Assembly (NCBI RefSeq): GCF_001544015.1
Contig: NZ_AP014924.1
Span: forward strand, 1,798,001 to 1,862,000
Direction of reading: 5' to 3'
Source: Limnochorda pilosa
Lineage (GTDB): Bacteria > Bacillota > Limnochordia > Limnochordales > Limnochordaceae
DNA: 64,000 bases
Below the pieces are notes generated by a model. It saw only the letters and a program-made list of their open reading frames with translations, had not been told where the DNA came from and ran no database searches. Shown here piece by piece: positions 24,931-35,073 of the stretch; position 1 is the first letter of the stretch; every line of letters starts with the position of its first letter. The position numbers and the translations under genes were made by a program.

Positions 24931-27705
24931 ATGCGCGCGCGTCTCGTTGGGTTGGGCTTGGTAGCCGTCCTCGTCCTGGGTGCGCTCCTCCTCGCCCCGG
25001 CCGGTGCGGCCGGCGTGCAGGCGTCGGTGGACGTCCGGGTGGACCGGCACGGGATCCCGCACGTGCGGGCTCAGACCAGCTTGGACCTGGCCTACGCGAC
25101 GGGTTACCTCCACGCCCGCGACCGGCTCTTCCAGATGGACGTCAACCGCCGGACCGCGGCCGGCACCCTGGCCGAGCTCCTGGGCGAGAGGGTCTTGGAG
25201 AGGGATGTCCTCTTCCGCACCGTGGGGTTGGCCCGCGCGGCCCAGGCCTCCCTGGCGGTGCTGCCCGAGGCGATGCAGGCCGAGCTCCGGGCGTACGCTC
25301 AAGGGGTCAACGACTGGATCGCGCAGGCGACCCGGGAGGGGACCTTTCCGCCGGAGTACCGGGCCCTGGAGCTGTCCCGGGTGGAGGCCTGGAAGCCCGA
25401 GGAGAGCATCGCGATCTTGAAGCTCATCGGCTTCGGCCTCTCCTTCAGCCCCGACCTGGAGACCAGCGCGGCCGCGGAAAGCTACCAGAAAGCCTTGGGA
25501 CCCCAGGCGGGCGCGGCGCTCTTCCGGGACGTGTGGCGGGTGGCGCCGGCCGATCCCACCCTCGCGATCCCGGGCTGGCTGGACGCGCACGCCCGGGCAG
25601 AGGGGGGGCCGACGGGACTCTCGCCCCTGGCGGAGATTCCCGACATCCACCGCGAGCTCGCCCTCCTGCGCTCGGCCCTTCCGAACCCCGAGATCCTGGG
25701 GAGCAACTGGATGATCATCGCCCCGTCCATCTCGGCCACGGGCCACGCCCTGCTGGCCAGCGACCCCCACCTGGGCCTGGACTCGCCGCCCATCTGGTAC
25801 CAGATGGACCAGGAGGTGACGGGCGTTTCAGAGCCGGCGTACCGGGTGGCAGGCGTCCAGTTCCCGGGCTTCCCCTACGTGATCATCGGTTTCAACCAGT
25901 CCATGGCCTGGGCGGCCACCAATAACGTCATCGATCTGACCGACACCTACCTGGAGCAGGTGGTGGAGCAGGACGGCCGGCTCTTCACCCGGTGGAAGGA
26001 CGGCCTCGAGCCGGTCCGGGTCCTGCCCCAGCGTTTCCGGGTGAACCGGACTGGGAACGGGCGGATGGACGATCTGGTGGACGTCCCGCCGGGCAGGGGG
26101 GTGCCGGCGGCGGTGCTGGAGGTGCCCCGCCACGGGCCCATCCTGACCATGGACCGCCAGGCGGGGACCGCCGTCTCCGTCCAGTGGACAGGGCTCTACG
26201 CTACCCACGACGGGCTCAACTGGCGGATCTGGAACCGGGCCCGCACCCTGGAGGAGTTCCGGGAGGGGCTCCGCTTCTTCGACTCCGCCTCCCAGAACTG
26301 GGGCTACGCGGACGTGGAGGGGAACATCGCCTACTTCACCAGCGCCGAGCTCCCCTTGCGGCAAGACCTGGAGCAGGGGACGGTGGCCGGCGGCCGGCCG
26401 CCCTTCGTGGTCCGGGACGGCACCGGCGCTCTGCCGCACGGGTGGATCCCCCAGGAAGACCGGCCCGAGCACCAGGCGCTCCCCTTCCGGATCCTGCCCG
26501 AGGATGGGATGCCGCACGTGGTCAATCCCGCCTCGGGCTTCGTGGTGACGGCCAACAACGACCCCGTGGGCACCACCCTGGACAACGACCCGCTCAACGA
26601 GCGCCAGCCGTCGGGTGGCATCCTCTACCTTGCCCAGGGCTACGCCAACGGCTTCCGGGCCGGACGGCTCACCGCCGGCATCGAGGCGGAGCTGGCCCGG
26701 GACGGCTCCATCTCCCCCGACGACCTGCAGCGCCTCCAGGCCGACGTGCGGGTGGAGCTGGCCCAGCGGCTGGTGCCCCACCTGGTCGCGGCGTGGGAAC
26801 GGGCGGGACGGCCGGGCGCGCCGGGGCCCCTGGAGGTCCTGCGCCGGGACGGCCGGATCAAGGAAGCGATGGGGTACCTGCGGGGGTGGGACGGTTGGTC
26901 CCCCACGGGCATCCGGGAAGGCTTCGACGCGGGCGACGATTCCGCCGACCTGCCCGAGCCTTCGGAGGCGGAGGGACGCGCGAGCGTGGCGGCCACCCTC
27001 TTCCACGTGTGGGCGGGCGAGCTCCTGGAGGCCACGGTGACGCAGGGCCTGAAGCGCTTCGGCGCCGGCCTGCCCCTTCCGCCCCAGGACCTGGCGGTGA
27101 ACGCCCTGGTCTACCATCTGGAGGCCTTCGACCGGACCCGGGGCCGGGGCACCTCGGGGATCCGCCTCTTCGACCACCCCCGCTACAGCCTCCCGGCTGC
27201 CGACGAGCGGGACCTGGTGCTCCTCGAGACTCTGAAGGCCGCCCTGGACCGGCTGGCTTCGGAGCCCTTCGTGAAGGCCTTGGGTTCCGCGCGGCTCTCC
27301 GACGCGCGGTGGGGCCTCCTCCACCGGGTGACCTTCCAGAGCCCGCTGGGTGGGCCCTTCTCCGTCCCGCCGGGGGCCGGGTTCGGGGACCCGGCCTTCG
27401 CGGGCGGCATCCCCACCGACGGGGGGTACCAGGTGCCCGACGCATCGGGGGTGGACCTGCGCTCGAGGACGCCTGAGTCGTACCGCTTCTCGGCCGGTCC
27501 CTCCCAGCGGCTGGTGGTGGAGCTGGACCCGGCAGGGGTGCGCGCGGTGAACGCCCTTCCCGGAGGGCAGGCAGGCTCGCCGGGCCAGGAGCACTTCGGG
27601 GACCTGCTGCCCCTCTGGCTCACCAACCGGTACCATCCGGTCCCCTTCGACGATGCGTCGGTGGAGGAGGCGACGGTGGAGCGGATGGTGCTGGAGCCGG
27701 AGTGA
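24931..27705 (+). CDS. penicillin acylase family protein (Ntn amidohydrolase)
   Basis: A secreted N-terminal-nucleophile amidohydrolase that cleaves amide bonds (beta-lactam side chains, acyl-homoserine lactones or peptides). The 924-residue precursor has a signal peptide (about 1-27, ending GAAG) and a small-subunit region with DRHGIPHVRAQTSLDLAYAT. The self-cleavage site is GSNWMI, where Ser258 becomes the nucleophile of the large subunit, followed by ISATGHALLASDPHLG. The rest is the large subunit. Being next to a peptide transporter suggests it feeds the cell with amide products. The true substrate is unknown. Confidence 0.88.
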   Translation: MRARLVGLGLVAVLVLGALLLAPAGAAGVQASVDVRVDRHGIPHVRAQTSLDLAYATGYLHARDRLFQMDVNRRTAAGTLAELLGERVLERDVLFRTVGLARAAQASLAVLPEAMQAELRAYAQGVNDWIAQATREGTFPPEYRALELSRVEAWKPEESIAILKLIGFGLSFSPDLETSAAAESYQKALGPQAGAALFRDVWRVAPADPTLAIPGWLDAHARAEGGPTGLSPLAEIPDIHRELALLRSALPNPEILGSNWMIIAPSISATGHALLASDPHLGLDSPPIWYQMDQEVTGVSEPAYRVAGVQFPGFPYVIIGFNQSMAWAATNNVIDLTDTYLEQVVEQDGRLFTRWKDGLEPVRVLPQRFRVNRTGNGRMDDLVDVPPGRGVPAAVLEVPRHGPILTMDRQAGTAVSVQWTGLYATHDGLNWRIWNRARTLEEFREGLRFFDSASQNWGYADVEGNIAYFTSAELPLRQDLEQGTVAGGRPPFVVRDGTGALPHGWIPQEDRPEHQALPFRILPEDGMPHVVNPASGFVVTANNDPVGTTLDNDPLNERQPSGGILYLAQGYANGFRAGRLTAGIEAELARDGSISPDDLQRLQADVRVELAQRLVPHLVAAWERAGRPGAPGPLEVLRRDGRIKEAMGYLRGWDGWSPTGIREGFDAGDDSADLPEPSEAEGRASVAATLFHVWAGELLEATVTQGLKRFGAGLPLPPQDLAVNALVYHLEAFDRTRGRGTSGIRLFDHPRYSLPAADERDLVLLETLKAALDRLASEPFVKALGSARLSDARWGLLHRVTFQSPLGGPFSVPPGAGFGDPAFAGGIPTDGGYQVPDASGVDLRSRTPESYRFSAGPSQRLVVELDPAGVRAVNALPGGQAGSPGQEHFGDLLPLWLTNRYHPVPFDDASVEEATVERMVLEPE

Positions 27706-27971
27706 CGGGCGCGCGCGTGGGCGCGGGGGCCCTGGGCAACCCGCTGACCATCCTGGGATTTGCGGCCCTCTCCGCCCGAGCCAAGGCGCCGGCACTCAGC
27801 CTTGGGCTGCCCCTCGGCGTCTTCACGGGGTCGACGGTGTGGGGGCTGGTGGTGTCCGGGGCGGCGGGAGTCACGGGACGGGCTTTGAGCCCCCGTGCCC
27901 TTCGGGTCACCGGGGTCGTCTCGGGCGGCATCCTTCTGGCGCTGGCGGTCTGGACCTTGACCCTGACGTAG
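27702..27971 (+). pseudogene. C-terminal half of a LysE-family exporter (truncated)
   Basis: An 89-residue frame opens with GTG overlapping the acylase stop. Its sequence, NPLTILGFAALSARA, then GVFTGSTVWGLVVSG and RVTGVVSGGILLALAVW, matches only the last three helices of the LysE/RhtB amino-acid exporter family, which is about 200 residues long. The first half is missing and the acylase gene takes its place upstream. It is probably a deletion remnant, though a short translated membrane peptide cannot be excluded. Confidence 0.55.
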
Positions 27972-28098
27972 AGCCAAGGGGAACCACGTCCAGGCCCAGC
28001 TCCTTGCCCTCCTCGATCCATCCCATCGTGAGACGACCGCGTGCCGGGGCGCCGCACCGAACGAACGACGCCACCCCTGGCTGAGATCCGATCGCCTG

Positions 28099-28107
28099 TG
28101 CTATAAT
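28099..28107 (+). promoter_or_regulatory. extended -10 promoter of miaB
   Basis: TGCTATAAT is a perfect TGn-TATAAT extended -10 element, 114 bases before the miaB start. The region 17 bases upstream (GGCTGA) is a poor -35, as expected for extended -10 promoters. It is one of very few AT-rich spots in this area and probably starts the miaB-mutS-mutL-miaA transcript. Confidence 0.6.
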
Positions 28108-28220
28108 GGCGCCAGCGTCGGTGGCGTTTCCCGTATTCTTGGGGCACGGGCCGGGCAGTACCCACGAGCGGGGGCGTCCGGTATGCCGTGGCGGGTGCGA
28201 CGTCTGCTCCTTTGGAGGTG

Positions 28221-29681
28221 ATGGGCTTGGCGGAGGCGGTGAACGGAGCGGGGAAGGGGCCGTCCGCCAACGGCTTCGGGACCCTCCCGGCCGCGACGAG
28301 CCGCGAGGCCGCGCCCGCGACCTTCCTCGGGCGCGGCCGGAAGGCCCAGGTGGTCACCTTCGGCTGCCAGATGAACGAGCGCGACTCGGAAACGATGCGG
28401 GGCCTCCTGACCCGCATGGGCTACGCCCTCACCGACGAGACGGGTGAGGCGGACCTGATCCTCTTCAACACCTGCTCGGTGCGGGAGAACCCCGAGCGCA
28501 AGGTCTACGGCCGCGTCGGCCTCCTGAGGGAGCTGAAGGCCAGGAAGCCCTGGCTCAAGATCGGCATCTGCGGCTGCATGCCCCAGCAGCGGGCCGAGCA
28601 GCGCCGTATCGAGGAGACCCTGCCCCACGTGGACCTGGTCTTCGGCACCATGAACCTCCACCGCCTGCCAGAGCTGCTGCAGCGGGTCGAGGAGACGGGC
28701 GAGCGGGTGATCGAGGTCTGGCACGAGGAGGGGGACGTGGTCGAGGGGCTGCCCGTCCAGCGCCTGAACGGCTTCAAGGCCTTCGTCACCATCATCTACG
28801 GATGCAACGAGCACTGCACCTACTGCATCGTGCCCACCACCCGGGGGCGCGAGCGGAGCCGGCGGCCCGAGGCGATCCTGGACGAGATCCAGACCCTCGC
28901 GGATCAGGGCTACCGGGAGGTCACCCTCCTGGGCCAGACGGCGGACGCCTATGGCCGGGACCTGGGGGACGTGGACCTGGCCGGCCTCCTCTACCAGGTG
29001 AACCGGATCCGGGGCATCCGCCGCATCCGTTTCACCACCTCGCACCCCAAGCACGTCACGCCCCGGCTGATCCGGGCCCTGGCCGAGAACGAGAAGGTCT
29101 GCGAGCACCTCCACCTCCCCGTGCAGGCGGGCAGCAACCGCACCCTGAAGCGGATGGGCCGGCACTACACCCGGGAGGGGTACCTGGAGCTGGTGGAGCG
29201 CATCCGGCGCGGGGTCCCGGGCATCGCCCTCACCACGGACCTGATCGTGGGCTTCCCGGGCGAGACCGAGGAGGACTTCCAGGAGACCCTCTCCCTGGTG
29301 GAAGAGGTGCGCTTCGACGGCGCCTTCACCTTCATCTACTCACCCCGCATCGGCACCGCGGCCACCCGCTTCCCCGCCGAGCAGTGGGTGCCTGCCGAGG
29401 TGGCCAAGGACCGGATCTACCGGCTCATCGACCTCCAGAACCGCATCAGCCTCGAGAAGAACCGCGAGCTGGTCGGCCAGGAGCTCGAGGTGCTGGTGGA
29501 GGGCGCCTCGGAGAAGGAGCCCGGCAAGCTCACGGGGCGCACCCGCAGCAACAGGATCGTCGTCTTCGAGGGCGACGCCTCGCTCGTCGGCCGGCTCGTC
29601 CGGGTGCGGGTGACCGGTGCCCAGACCTTCACCCTGGAAGGGGAGCCGGTGCGCCGGGGGCTCGCCACCGCCGCCGTCTAG
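28221..29681 (+). CDS. miaB: tRNA-2-methylthio-N6-dimethylallyladenosine synthase
   Basis: Radical-SAM methylthiotransferase that converts i6A37 of tRNA to ms2i6A. The 486-residue protein shows the three N-terminal Fe-S cysteines (FGCQMNERDSE, NTCSVRE, CGCMPQ), the radical-SAM CxxxCxxC in GCNEHCTYCIVP and a C-terminal TRAM domain. GGAGGTG lies directly against the ATG at 28221; a TTG two codons later (28227) has ideal spacing and may be the real start. MiaA, which makes its substrate, is encoded five genes downstream in the same run. Confidence 0.93.
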   Translation: MGLAEAVNGAGKGPSANGFGTLPAATSREAAPATFLGRGRKAQVVTFGCQMNERDSETMRGLLTRMGYALTDETGEADLILFNTCSVRENPERKVYGRVGLLRELKARKPWLKIGICGCMPQQRAEQRRIEETLPHVDLVFGTMNLHRLPELLQRVEETGERVIEVWHEEGDVVEGLPVQRLNGFKAFVTIIYGCNEHCTYCIVPTTRGRERSRRPEAILDEIQTLADQGYREVTLLGQTADAYGRDLGDVDLAGLLYQVNRIRGIRRIRFTTSHPKHVTPRLIRALAENEKVCEHLHLPVQAGSNRTLKRMGRHYTREGYLELVERIRRGVPGIALTTDLIVGFPGETEEDFQETLSLVEEVRFDGAFTFIYSPRIGTAATRFPAEQWVPAEVAKDRIYRLIDLQNRISLEKNRELVGQELEVLVEGASEKEPGKLTGRTRSNRIVVFEGDASLVGRLVRVRVTGAQTFTLEGEPVRRGLATAAV

Positions 29682-29756
29682 ACGCGGCCGGCGACCGAGG
29701 GGCAGGCCCGCGCGTCCGAGGCTGCCGCGCCCATCACCACCGGGAGGGTCGCACCC

Positions 29757-32396
29757 GTGGCCGCAGCAACGCCGCTCTTCCGCCAGTACGAGGCGATCAA
29801 GGCCGCCTACCCCGGTTGCATCCTCATGTTCCGCCTGGGCGACTTTTACGAGATGTTCGGCGAGGACGCCGAGGTGGCCTCAAGCGTCCTGGAGATCGTG
29901 CTCACCTCCCGGGAGAAGGGAGAGGGCGAGCGGATCCCCATGTGCGGCGTACCCTACCACGCCCTGGAGGGGTACCTCCAGAAGCTGGTGGAGGCGGGCC
30001 ACCGGGTGGCCGTCTGCGACCAGATCGAGGGCGACGGCGAGGCCCGGGGCGTCATGCGGCGGGAGGTCACCCGGGTGGTTACCCCCGGCACCCTGGTGGA
30101 AGGCTCCCTGGGCCGGAAGGAAAGCCACTTCCTGACGGCGATCCACCGGGAGGGCCGCGGGCGGGCCGCCCGCTTCGGGCTGGCCAGCCTGGACGTCTCC
30201 ACCGGCGACTTCCGCACCACCGAGTTGGAGGGGGAGGGGGCCGAGGCCGCGCTCCTGGAGGAGCTGGCCCGCCTGGAGCCCGCCGAGTGCCTGATCCACC
30301 CCTCCCTGGAGGGACACCCGGCTCTGGCGGTCCTCTTCGACGGCCGGCCGGGGGTCCTCTCGGTGCTGGAGGAGCGGGCCTTCCGGCCGGAGCCCGCCCG
30401 GCGCCGGCTGCTGGAGCACTTCGGCATCCCATCGCTGGACGCCTTCGGCTGCGAGGACCGGCCCGCCGCGGTGGCGGCCGCCGGGGCCGCGCTCCAGTAC
30501 GCGCAGGAGACCCAGAAGGTGGAGCTCTCCCACGTGACGGGGCTCGTCACGTATCAGGTCGGGGCGGGGTTGATCCTGGACCGGGAGAGCCGGCGCTCCC
30601 TCGAACTGGTCCACAACCTGCGGGACGGCGGCCGGCGGGGCACGCTCCTGGAGGTTCTGGACGGCACCGTGACCGCCATGGGAGGCCGGCTCCTCCGCCA
30701 GTGGCTGCTGGAGCCGCTGCGGGATCCCCAGGCCATCGAGGCCCGGCTGGCCGCGGTGGAGGCGTTGGTGGAGGCGCCCGACCTGCTCCACGACCTGCGC
30801 GCCCAGCTCGACGGCGTGCAGGACCTGGAGCGGCTGGCCGGCCGGATCGCGTACGGAACCGCCAACGGGCGGGACCTGGTGGGCCTGGCCCGTTCCCTGG
30901 AGCGTCTGCCCCGCATCTGGGACCTGGCTGCACACCTCCCCGGGCCGCCGCCTGCCGCGGCCTCCGGCGCGCCCGGTCCAGGCCCGGGCGACCGGCTCGA
31001 GGCGCTGCGGGAGGCGATCCAGGCGGAGCTGGTGGACGATCCGCCCGTCACGGTGCGGGAGGGAGGGTTGATCCGGCCCGGCTTCTCCGCCGAGGTGGAC
31101 CGCCTGCGGGAGCTGAAGGCGGGCGGGCGCCGCTTCATCCAGGACCTGGAGCAGCGCGAGCGGGAACGGACCGGGATCAAGTCCCTCAAGGTTGGCTTCA
31201 ACAAGGTCTTCGGCTACTACATCGAGGTCACCCGGGCGAACCTGGCCCAGGTGCCACCCGACTACCGGCGCCGGCAGACCCTGAGCGGCGCCGAGCGCTT
31301 CGTCACGCCCGAGCTGAAGGAGCAGGAGAGCCAGGTCCTGGGGGCCGAGGAGCGACTGGTGGAGCTGGAGTACCGGCTCTTCACCGAGCTCAGGGAGCAT
31401 GTGGCGCAGGAGGTGGCCGCCGTCCAGGCGGCTGCCCGCCGGGTGGCTTGGCTGGACGTGGTGGGCGCGCTGGCCGGCGCGGCCCGGCAGCGGGGGTACG
31501 TGCGGCCCCGCATCACCGGCGGCGGTCGCATCTGGATCGAGGCCGGGCGCCACCCGGTGGTGGAGGCGACGCCGGACCAGGAGCCCTTCGTGCCCAACGA
31601 TTGCGAGCTGGACGCGGGCCGGCGTCTCCTGATCATCACCGGCCCCAACATGGCCGGCAAATCCACGTACCTTCGCCAGGTGGCGCTCATCGTCCTCATG
31701 GCCCAAATGGGCAGCTTCGTCCCGGCCCGGTCGGCGGAGATCGGGGTGGTGGATCGCATCTTCACCCGGGTGGGCGCGTCCGACGATCTGGCGGGCGGGC
31801 GATCCACCTTCATGGTGGAGATGACCGAGGCGGCCCGCATCGCCCGGCTGGCCACCGAGCAGAGCCTGGTGGTGGTGGACGAGCTGGGCCGGGGCACCAG
31901 CACCTACGATGGGCTGGCGCTGGCCCAGGCCTTCGCCGAGTACCTGCACGACCACATCCGGTGCCGGACGCTCATGTCCACCCACTACCACGAGCTCACC
32001 CACCTGGAGGGCCGCCTTCCGGCCGCACGCAACCTGCACGTGGAGGTGCGGGAAGAGCGGGGCAACGTCATCTTCCTGCGCCAGGTGCGCCCGGGCGGCA
32101 CCGACCGCAGCTACGGCGTCAACGTAGCCCGTATGGCGGGCCTGCCGCCCGAGATCGTCCACCGGGCCCGGCAGCTCTTGCGGCACCTCTCCAGCCACGC
32201 CCCCGACACCCGGGTGGAGCAGCTGGGCTTCTTCGAGGCGGCCGCCGGCCAGGGCGGGGCAGCCGAGCTGGACGAGCACGCCCTGGCCGCCCTCCGCCGG
32301 CTGGAGGAGCTCCAGGTGGAGGCCATGACCCCGCTGGAGGCCCTCCAGGAGCTGGACCGGCTGAAGCGGCTGGCGCTCAGGGGGCGGAAGCCGTGA
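29757..32396 (+). CDS. mutS: DNA mismatch repair protein MutS
   Basis: Recognises mismatches and small loops and starts repair with MutL. The 879 residues contain the mismatch-binding N terminus (FRLGDFYEMFGEDA), the Walker A motif GPNMAGKSTYLRQ, the DDLAGGRSTFMVEM segment, the DELGRGTSTYDG Walker B/signature region and the STHYHELT switch. The length is close to other MutS1 proteins (about 850-880). It starts with GTG, 75 bases after miaB; its TGA overlaps the mutL GTG. Confidence 0.95.
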   Translation: MAAATPLFRQYEAIKAAYPGCILMFRLGDFYEMFGEDAEVASSVLEIVLTSREKGEGERIPMCGVPYHALEGYLQKLVEAGHRVAVCDQIEGDGEARGVMRREVTRVVTPGTLVEGSLGRKESHFLTAIHREGRGRAARFGLASLDVSTGDFRTTELEGEGAEAALLEELARLEPAECLIHPSLEGHPALAVLFDGRPGVLSVLEERAFRPEPARRRLLEHFGIPSLDAFGCEDRPAAVAAAGAALQYAQETQKVELSHVTGLVTYQVGAGLILDRESRRSLELVHNLRDGGRRGTLLEVLDGTVTAMGGRLLRQWLLEPLRDPQAIEARLAAVEALVEAPDLLHDLRAQLDGVQDLERLAGRIAYGTANGRDLVGLARSLERLPRIWDLAAHLPGPPPAAASGAPGPGPGDRLEALREAIQAELVDDPPVTVREGGLIRPGFSAEVDRLRELKAGGRRFIQDLEQRERERTGIKSLKVGFNKVFGYYIEVTRANLAQVPPDYRRRQTLSGAERFVTPELKEQESQVLGAEERLVELEYRLFTELREHVAQEVAAVQAAARRVAWLDVVGALAGAARQRGYVRPRITGGGRIWIEAGRHPVVEATPDQEPFVPNDCELDAGRRLLIITGPNMAGKSTYLRQVALIVLMAQMGSFVPARSAEIGVVDRIFTRVGASDDLAGGRSTFMVEMTEAARIARLATEQSLVVVDELGRGTSTYDGLALAQAFAEYLHDHIRCRTLMSTHYHELTHLEGRLPAARNLHVEVREERGNVIFLRQVRPGGTDRSYGVNVARMAGLPPEIVHRARQLLRHLSSHAPDTRVEQLGFFEAAAGQGGAAELDEHALAALRRLEELQVEAMTPLEALQELDRLKRLALRGRKP

Positions 32397-34219
32397 CGCC
32401 CGCGCCCATCCGCCGGCTGGACGATGCGCTGGTGAACCGCATCGCCGCGGGCGAGGTGGTGGAGCGCCCCGCCTCGGTGGTGAAGGAGCTGGTGGAGAAC
32501 GCCCTCGACGCCGGCGCCCGCCGGATCCGGGTGGAGCTCGCGGACGGCGGGAAGGAGCGGATCCGGGTGCTGGACGACGGTCACGGCGTCCCGCCCGAGG
32601 AGCTGCCTTTGGCCTTCGAACGGCACGCCACCAGCAAGCTCACCGGCCCCGCGGACCTGCTGGCCATCCGCAGCCTGGGGTTCCGGGGCGAGGCGCTCCC
32701 CAGCATCGCGGCCGTCGCCCGCGTGAGCTTCCGCTCGCGTACCCCGCGCGCCCCCGAAGGGGCCGTCATCCGTTTCGAAGGCGGCCGGCTGGTGGGGGTC
32801 CAGGCCGCCGGCGGTCCCGAGGGGACCGACGTGGAGGTGCGGGACCTCTTCTTCAACACCCCCGCCCGCCTCCGCTTCCTGAAGGCCAGTGCCACCGAGC
32901 GGCGCCACGCGGCCGAGGTGGTGACCCAGATGGCCCTGGCCTACCCCGAGGTGGCCTTCGAGCTCTGGAGCGAGGGACGGGAGGCGCTGCGGACCCCGGG
33001 CGACGGCGAGCCGGGTGAGGCCCTGGCCGCCGTCTTCGGCCGGGAGACGGCGCGCCGGTTCCTCGCCCTGGCCCGGGAAGGGGAAGGGGTGGCCCTCTCG
33101 GGCTTCCTGGGACCGCCCGAGACCGCCCGGATGGACCGGGGCGGGCAGCACCTCTTCATCAACCGCCGCTGGGTGCGGTCGCCCACGCTTGCCGCCGCGG
33201 TGGAGCGGGGCTACCAGGGGCTGCTGATGACCCGCCAGCACCCCTCCTTCGTGCTCCACCTGACCCTGGACCCGGCCGAGGTGGACGTCAACGTCCACCC
33301 GGCCAAGGCCGAGGTGCGCCTGCGGCGGGAACGGGAGCTCTTCGCCGCCGTCGTCCGGGCGGTGGGCGAGCGCCTCCTGGGTGCGGGGCTCGGGCGTCGG
33401 CTCACCGTCCCCGCCGGTCCCGCGAGCCGGGGGGGCCGCACCGGGTCCGGGATCGGGGGATCCTACGTGACGGGAACGCCCTTCGCGGGAGAGGTCCGGG
33501 ACCAAGCCCGCTTGAGCCCGGCAGGTGCCTCCCTCGCCCCGCCCCCGGACGTCAGCCGGCCGGAGCCGGCGATCGAACGCGGGGAGCGGGCGCCCGCGGC
33601 GGATGAGGGACCCGCAGACGAAACCGAGCGCTTCCGCGAGGCCCTGCGGGCCTGCCGGGCCCTGGCCCAGCTGGGCCGGACCTACGTGGTGGCCGAGGGG
33701 GCGGACGGCCTCTGGCTCGTGGACCAGCACGCCGCCCACGAGCGGGTGCTCTTCGACCGCCTCCGCCGCGCCCGGGAGGCCGCCCCGGCGGTGCAGGGGC
33801 TCCTGGTGCCCCTGGAGCTGGAGCTGAGCCCGGAGCGCTTCGACCTGCTCTGGGAGGGCCGGGAGGAGCTGGCCCGTCTGGGATTCGAGGTCGAGCGGTT
33901 CGGGTCCCACAGCCTGCGGGTGATGGGCATGCCCGCGGAGCTCTCGGGGCTGGGCACGGGCGGCCTCCTGGAAGCGGCGGTGGAGGAGCTGCTGGATCTC
34001 TGGCGCGAGGAGGGTCGCCGCCGGCCCGAGCGGGCCCTGGCGGTGCTGGCGTGCAAGGCGGCGGTGAAGGCGGGGGACCGGCTGGGGCCGGAGCAGATGC
34101 AGCGGCTCCTGGAGGAGCTGGCGGAGACGGAGGCGCCCTTCACCTGCCCGCACGGGCGCCCCACCACCCTTTCGCACCCCTGGAGCGACCTGGAGAGGAG
34201 GTTCGGCCGACGACGCTGA
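32393..34219 (+). CDS. mutL: DNA mismatch repair protein MutL
   Basis: GHKL ATPase and probable nicking endonuclease of mismatch repair. The 608 residues carry NRIAAGEVVERPASVVKELV, ENALDAGA, DDGHG and GFRGEALPSI in the ATPase domain. The C-terminal endonuclease-associated motifs are DQHAAHERVLFD, ACKAAVKA and CPHGRPT. In the first of these the last glutamate of the usual DQHA-x2-E-x4-E is aspartate. The GTG start overlaps the mutS stop, so the two are translationally coupled. Confidence 0.93.
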   Translation: MTPAPIRRLDDALVNRIAAGEVVERPASVVKELVENALDAGARRIRVELADGGKERIRVLDDGHGVPPEELPLAFERHATSKLTGPADLLAIRSLGFRGEALPSIAAVARVSFRSRTPRAPEGAVIRFEGGRLVGVQAAGGPEGTDVEVRDLFFNTPARLRFLKASATERRHAAEVVTQMALAYPEVAFELWSEGREALRTPGDGEPGEALAAVFGRETARRFLALAREGEGVALSGFLGPPETARMDRGGQHLFINRRWVRSPTLAAAVERGYQGLLMTRQHPSFVLHLTLDPAEVDVNVHPAKAEVRLRRERELFAAVVRAVGERLLGAGLGRRLTVPAGPASRGGRTGSGIGGSYVTGTPFAGEVRDQARLSPAGASLAPPPDVSRPEPAIERGERAPAADEGPADETERFREALRACRALAQLGRTYVVAEGADGLWLVDQHAAHERVLFDRLRRAREAAPAVQGLLVPLELELSPERFDLLWEGREELARLGFEVERFGSHSLRVMGMPAELSGLGTGGLLEAAVEELLDLWREEGRRRPERALAVLACKAAVKAGDRLGPEQMQRLLEELAETEAPFTCPHGRPTTLSHPWSDLERRFGRRR

Positions 34220-34281
34220 CCATGCCTGCAGCAGGACCGCCGCGCCCAGAGGGCACCCGAAGGACGAGCTGGCGGAGCTGT

Positions 34282-35073
34282 GTGACCACCTCCCGGCAGG
34301 CAAGGCCCGAGGACGAGGCGACGGCCCGGGAGCTCGCCGCCGCCCTGGGGGTTCCGTTCGAACCCCGGGCCCGCTCCATCGAGCGGTGGATCGCCACGGG
34401 CGCCCTCGAAGCGGTGCTGGTGGTGAACCGGGAGAACCTGGTCCTCTGGGTGGGCCGCCCGGCTGGGCGGGAGGAGCTTCGCCCCGAGCGGCTCTTTTTC
34501 CACCCCAGCACCTCGGTGCAGCGGGTCAAGGCCTTGCTGCAAGGGGGGACGGACCCCATGGTGGCCGCCATGGACCTCCGGCCGGGGATGACGGTGCTGG
34601 ACGCCACGCTGGGCATGGGCTCCGACGCCATCGTCTCCGCCTTCAGCGTGGGCCCCGAGGGGCGGGTGGTGGGTCTCGAGTCCGTCCGGGAGCTCGCGGT
34701 CCTGGTGCGCTGGGGCATGGCACGCTACCCGGGGCCCACCCGGCCCGTGGAGGAGTCCATGCGCCGGGTCCAGGTCGTCCACGCGGACCACGCTGCCTTC
34801 CTGGCCGCCACCCCCCAGGCGAGCTTCGACGTGGTCTACTTCGACCCCATGTTCAGGGAACCGGTGGCGCAGTCGTCGGCCATGGCGCCCTGGCGGCTGC
34901 TGGCGGACCCCCGCCCCGTCTCCCCGGAGGTGATCGCCCTCGCCCGGAGGGTGGCCCGCCGGCGGGTGGTGCTGAAGGAGCGGAAGGGGAGCCCCGTCTT
35001 CGGCGAGCTCGGTGCCCACCGGGTAGAGGGCCGCCGGTCCGGCCGCGTCGCGTACGGGGTGTGGGAGGCGTGA
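34282..35073 (+). CDS. class I SAM-dependent methyltransferase (DUF548/RsmJ-like)
   Basis: A 263-residue protein beginning VTTSRQARPEDEATARELA, matching the Firmicutes DUF548-type opening (TTSR...AkelA...pf.pR). It has the SAM-binding motif VLDATLGMGSDAIVSAF, an acidic strand end VVGLESV and the FDVVYFDPMF catalytic loop. RsmJ relatives methylate guanine in 16S rRNA; whether this one does is not proven. The GTG at 34282 fits both the family start and a GGAG site; an in-frame ATG at 34222 would add 20 unconserved residues. It lies between mutL and miaA, overlapping the latter by 4 bases. Confidence 0.75.
   Translation: MTTSRQARPEDEATARELAAALGVPFEPRARSIERWIATGALEAVLVVNRENLVLWVGRPAGREELRPERLFFHPSTSVQRVKALLQGGTDPMVAAMDLRPGMTVLDATLGMGSDAIVSAFSVGPEGRVVGLESVRELAVLVRWGMARYPGPTRPVEESMRRVQVVHADHAAFLAATPQASFDVVYFDPMFREPVAQSSAMAPWRLLADPRPVSPEVIALARRVARRRVVLKERKGSPVFGELGAHRVEGRRSGRVAYGVWEA

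Noticed and set aside
27907-28026. Short minus-strand frame starting MGWIEEGKELGLDVVPLG
   Set aside because: It looks somewhat protein-like and has high GC at third positions, but there is no ribosome site, it overlaps the LysE remnant and the tail is low-complexity. No family was recognised.
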